Positions 60,879 to 64,000 of a stretch of 64,000 nucleotides of DNA are shown here, in pieces. How positions within the stretch are numbered: the first letter of the stretch is position 1; each line of letters begins with the position of its first letter. The notes beneath the pieces were generated by a model. The model made no database searches. It saw only the letters and a list, made by a program, of their open reading frames with translations, and was not told the DNA's origin. The stretch spans positions 8,651,256 to 8,715,255 of the forward strand of contig JASKMD010000006.1 of NCBI GenBank assembly GCA_030144725.1. Direction: 5' to 3'. The stretch is from Haematococcus lacustris. Taxonomy: Eukaryota; Chlorophyta; Chlorophyceae; Chlamydomonadales; Haematococcaceae. Both the position numbers and the translations under genes were made by a program.

Positions 60879-62581
60879 CCTCCGGCCCCTGGCGTCGGTC
60901 TCGAGCGTTCACTCGGAACTGCTTCGGCCTCGGTCGTTTACAAACCCGGAAAAGGTTCGGTGTTGCAGTTATCCTCATCGTAACAAGGGCAACCGACGTC
61001 TAATTATGTCCTAACCGTCAATTACAGGCAACCGTCAATTATAGGCAACCGTCAATTATAGCTAACCGTCAATTATAGCTAACCGTCAATTATAAGCAAC
61101 CGCCAATTATGCCCAAGCGCCAACTACACGCAAACGTCAATCATAACCTTCCATCTCTTCAAGCCCTCACGCATCATCCTGCCACCCTCACCAAGACTAT
61201 TATGGTAACATGTTGCGCTCCATGCGCTTCATGCGCTTCATCATGCGCTCAATAGAGGCTTGCTGCAGCTGATGCATTTGCTGCATTTGCATGCTCTGCA
61301 TCATTGCAAAGCTACCTTGCATGCTCTGCATCTGAGCTTCCAAATGATGGCCAACATAACCCATAGACGGTTGGGCCACACTTTGCACAAAAAAGGCTGA
61401 GTGCCACCTGGCATGCCAAAGACCTGAGGAGGATAGGGCACCATGAACACCGAAGATGAGCTGCCACTTGCGGCACAAGGCTGAGCCGCACTTGGCACAA
61501 CCACAGACTGAGCACCAGCATGAAACAGGAGCGGAGATGCACCATGCACGCTGCCTTGACCCGTAAAAGACAGACCACATGCGGGTGATGAGGTGGGGAG
61601 AGCCATGGGAGGGCTGGGAGGGCTGGGAGGGCTGGGAGGTGGTGGGGGAGCAGGCACTGTTCCCACGGCCGGTGATGAAGGCGAGCTTAGAGCCAGAGGA
61701 GAAGGCAAAGCTGCGGGTGTGGAAGACACCTCTACACCACCCCCCACATGAGCTGCCACCACAGTAGAGGCACTGACATGGGTCGCGTTGCTGCTGTTGA
61801 CAGCAACATCGGAGGGGGTGATGGCTGCCATCATGGCTGCAGTTGCCTGTCCGCGCTTGGCTGTGCCATGCACGGTGTACGACTTCATGCTGCCAGGATC
61901 AGCCCAACCACCCATAGACTGTCGGAAGGCATCAGGGAAATCAGCAACACCCGTCGCCCCTGTGCGCTTCATGGAATGAGAAGTAAAGGACTCCTCCTCA
62001 GTATCAAACATGCTGGAGACACGGCTCTTCAAACTGTGCTCACCGACTTTTTGGTTGCAGTACCACTTGCCGCTGACCTCGTAGGCAGGGTTAGGCTTGA
62101 TGAATAAACCAGCAGCATCTGCAGGGAGCTTGTTGAGAAGAAGGTCCAGTGCCACAACCGGGCAGCTCTGAAAAAAACAGAAAAACATAAAGGGGTTGAT
62201 ACACCACACCATGACTAATTGATACGCCACACCATGACCATGACCTTGCCACACGTGACTGAAGAGGACATGCAAAGGCACAACCAACAAGAGCAATCAC
62301 GCCTCACCTTGGCTTCGGCAAGCTGGTTGCCCACGCGGATGGTGTTGGAGTTGGGCACCACCTCCTTGGGCTCAGGCGGGTTGTTGGCACCACGCAAACC
62401 ACCCTGATGGTTCTTGCACGCAAAAGGGTCCACCACAAACTTGAAGCCCGGAGGAGTGTCAGCCACCACCACCTTGGTGAAGTGCTTGGGCTCCAAAGCA
62501 TGGAGTTCCTTGCCGCGCATCTGTAAAAGCATGACAAGCATGATAAGAATGTGAACAAAATGAACTATGCTTGATAGTAAG
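60879..62581 (-). mobile_element. Tyrosine-recombinase element, copy C, left part
   Basis: Third copy, again starting right after CCTCC (60879-60883) and matching copy A until GATAGTAAG at 62581 (copy A position about 51123), where a gypsy LTR begins. The missing right part may continue beyond the gypsy element outside the window. Confidence 0.85.
61197..62524 (-). pseudogene. Tyrosine recombinase, copy C, C-terminal part
   Basis: Holds the last two exons: 62524-62312 (MRGKELHALEPKHF; Lys to Glu compared with copy A) and 62171 downward with HSMKR, GGW and SYTV. As in copy B the tail has the shorter A run and is out of frame. Upstream exons are cut off by the gypsy insertion. Confidence 0.8.
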
Positions 62582-62818
62582 TGTAGCGTTCAGGAAGAGC
62601 GCGCCTTAAATCTTTTCAACGTGTGAGCGCCATGCAACGCTAGAAGCTGTTACAGGTGTCAGACTGTCTCAGCGTAACCAGGCCAGGACATAGAACGGCC
62701 CCCGGGGATCGAACCCGAATGGTGGGCAGGCAATACAGCCCACCATTTAACCTGCCTGTATCACACTTCGTCAGTGACACTAGCGGCCGACTGCTTAGTG
62801 CAGAATCGGAACGCTACA
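62582..62818 (-). repeat. Gypsy 3' LTR
   Basis: Bounded by TGTAGCGTTC and GAACGCTACA, a perfect 10-bp inverted pair. Inside, minus-strand CGGGTTCGATCCCCGGG at about 62700-62716 has the tRNA B-box pattern. Confidence 0.88.
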
Positions 62819-63103
62819 TTCCTCCCTCTCCTAAGGGATGGCCGTTCCGCCCATAGGCCATCATGGCATGGACTCGCAGTACTTTGACCACTATTTGAGA
62901 ACTCCTGCCCATTCGGATGCAGGTCGCTCTAAGGAGATCCGGGTCACCATGGACCATTCCAGCCCAAGCTCAGGGAGCTAATGGACGCTGGGAACCAGAC
63001 TAGCCAGGCTCACATGAGCAACTGGAACCATAGTACACCAAGGCACATAGCATGCAGCAAAGCAACCAGCAAGACTACATGGAGCCCATGTCCCACATTC
63101 AAA

Positions 63104-64000
63104 TCACAGCAAGCCATGCTGAGCCTTATACAAGTTCACGCAGTCAGGGGCATTTGCTAGATTGCTGGCAGGCTCCCAAGTGTTGTCAGAGTCTTCATAG
63201 TCCTTCCACTTGACAAGGTACTCCTTTGCTTTACCTGCACGCACATGCCGGTGGTTCACAATGCGTTCTACTTCATACTGTGGGGAATCATCTAGCCAGC
63301 CCAACTCAGTGGGGGGTAGACGACCAAAGTTGCCCTCATAGGGTCTTAGCAATGACACATGGAACACAGGATGAATCCTAGACATGGCTGGTGGCAGTGT
63401 CAGCTTTACAGCGTCCTCGCCCACATGAGCTTCAATCCTGAAAGGCCCCACATACCGTGGCAGCAGCTTCCTGGCTTTGCCCACCATGTTACGTAGGTTC
63501 ATGGTACTAAGCAGCACACGGTCACCCACTTGGAACACACTGTCCGAGGATTTCCTGTGTGGATTAGCACCATTAGCCTGGCGGCCCTGTGCCAGTTTCA
63601 TGCACCGTCTGGCTTCTTGAACACCCTTCTCCCAGCCTTCAGAGAAGAACTGGGCCATAGGAGGTGGCAACCGAGGTAACTCATGGGTCACCGGTGTCAC
63701 TGGGGACTGTCCATAGTTAACCAGGAAAGGTGTAGACTTAATGCTTTCTTGCCATGAGTTATTAATTGCAAACTCGGCAAACGAGAGGTGTTTAGGCCAG
63801 TCTCGTTGAGTGGGAGAGATATAATGCCTAAGCATCTCCTCCAACACTTTGTTGTAACGCTCAACCTGCCCGTTTGACTGGGGGTGATAGCTGGAGGTGA
63901 GTGAGTGCTTCATGCCCATTAGCTTGCATACAGCTTGCCAGAACTTACTCACGAAAAGGGAACCCCGATCACTCACAACTTCAGAGGGTAGCCCATGGTG
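63104..64000 (-). CDS. Gypsy integrase C-terminus with chromodomain, partial
   Basis: The frame is open to the window edge. It begins within the integrase core (VVSDRGSLFVSKFWQ, second catalytic Asp; SSYHPQSNGQVERYNKVLEE, catalytic Glu). It continues through the GPY/F-type module (LLPRYVGPFRIEAHVGEDAV, LPPAMSRIHPVFHVSLLRPY) and ends in a chromodomain (YEVERIVNHR, EYLVKWKDYEDSDNTWEPAS) that in this family directs insertion to marked chromatin. No defect is seen in the visible 298 codons, so the copy may be young. Confidence 0.92.
   Translation of the reverse strand, partial: HHGLPSEVVSDRGSLFVSKFWQAVCKLMGMKHSLTSSYHPQSNGQVERYNKVLEEMLRHYISPTQRDWPKHLSFAEFAINNSWQESIKSTPFLVNYGQSPVTPVTHELPRLPPPMAQFFSEGWEKGVQEARRCMKLAQGRQANGANPHRKSSDSVFQVGDRVLLSTMNLRNMVGKARKLLPRYVGPFRIEAHVGEDAVKLTLPPAMSRIHPVFHVSLLRPYEGNFGRLPPTELGWLDDSPQYEVERIVNHRHVRAGKAKEYLVKWKDYEDSDNTWEPASNLANAPDCVNLYKAQHGLL

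Larger units (their letters stand above)
53031..60883 (-). mobile_element. Tyrosine-recombinase element, copy B, interrupted
   Basis: A second copy, directly following copy A and sharing CCTCC at 53031-53035; it ends at CCTCC 60879-60883. Removing the insert (4,237 bp plus 2 bp of duplication) leaves 3,609 bp. The 19 bp difference from copy A is accounted for by two fewer 9-bp GGGAGGGCT units and one fewer A in a homopolymer. The copies are otherwise nearly identical, so the duplication is recent. Confidence 0.85.
62582..64000 (-). mobile_element. Ty3/gypsy chromovirus, 3' part, runs off the edge
   Basis: A 237-bp LTR is followed at its right by a polypurine tract (minus-strand AGGAGAGGGAGGAA, about 62819-62833) and then by the integrase end of pol. 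The orientation is minus, so this LTR is the 3' one and the rest of the element lies to the right of the window. Confidence 0.9.

Noticed and set aside
49403..62581. Interpretation of the recombinase array as a DIRS retroelement
   Set aside because: No reverse transcriptase, RNase H or DIRS-type split repeats are present in the 3.6-kb unit.

Overview
The window looks like nuclear DNA of a green alga, most likely a chlamydomonadalean close to Haematococcus. The signs are GC-rich, densely intron-split genes with short GT-AG introns ending in TGCAG, chloroplast-type transit peptides rich in Ala/Arg/Ser, TGTAA-like polyadenylation motifs after some stops, plant-type DEK and enolase, and heavy loads of Ala/Gly/Gln microsatellite and mobile DNA. 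The species is inferred; nothing in the window names it.

Left part (1-34.3 kb), the gene-bearing half. Joining exons by splice consensus and reading phase gave seven complete reading frames: an RsmD-like 16S rRNA guanine methyltransferase (minus, 5 exons, 375 aa), an unrecognised acidic protein (minus, 4 exons, 385 aa), a probable chloroplast membrane protein transcribed divergently from it (plus, 4 exons, 307 aa), a DEK chromatin protein (minus, 12 exons, 597 aa), enolase (plus, 13 exons, 478 aa), a coiled-coil protein (plus, 10 exons, 445 aa) and an ER-type DnaJ-thioredoxin protein (minus, 11 exons, 476 aa). A partly resolved small gene lies at 32.6 kb. Between them sit a decayed Fanzor (eukaryotic TnpB relative) copy at 9.9-12.8 kb carrying two large hexanucleotide arrays, an inverted-repeat-bounded element with a broken Gln-rich gene at 22.6-24.7 kb, and several dispersed or tandem repeats.

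Right part (34.3-64 kb) is almost entirely mobile and satellite DNA. It holds an AT-richer segment with 26-bp inverted ends (35.0-37.0 kb), a 7.5-kb G-rich minisatellite open in nearly all frames (37.1-44.6 kb), a decayed Ty1/copia retrotransposon on the minus strand (44.6-49.4 kb), and then three head-to-tail copies of a 3.6-kb tyrosine-recombinase element (49.4-62.6 kb). Each copy is bounded by the 5-bp sequence CCTCC and by about 85-bp imperfect inverted ends. The middle copy is split by a 4.2-kb CACTA-like element with 2-bp target duplication, and the third by a Ty3/gypsy chromovirus that runs off the right edge.

The most interesting system is the tyrosine-recombinase array. It encodes a Crypton/DUF3504-like recombinase, is arranged as expected from integration of circles, and its inverted ends differ by six TC/GA dinucleotide swaps that leave TC in the same orientation at both ends. 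The Fanzor fossil is second.
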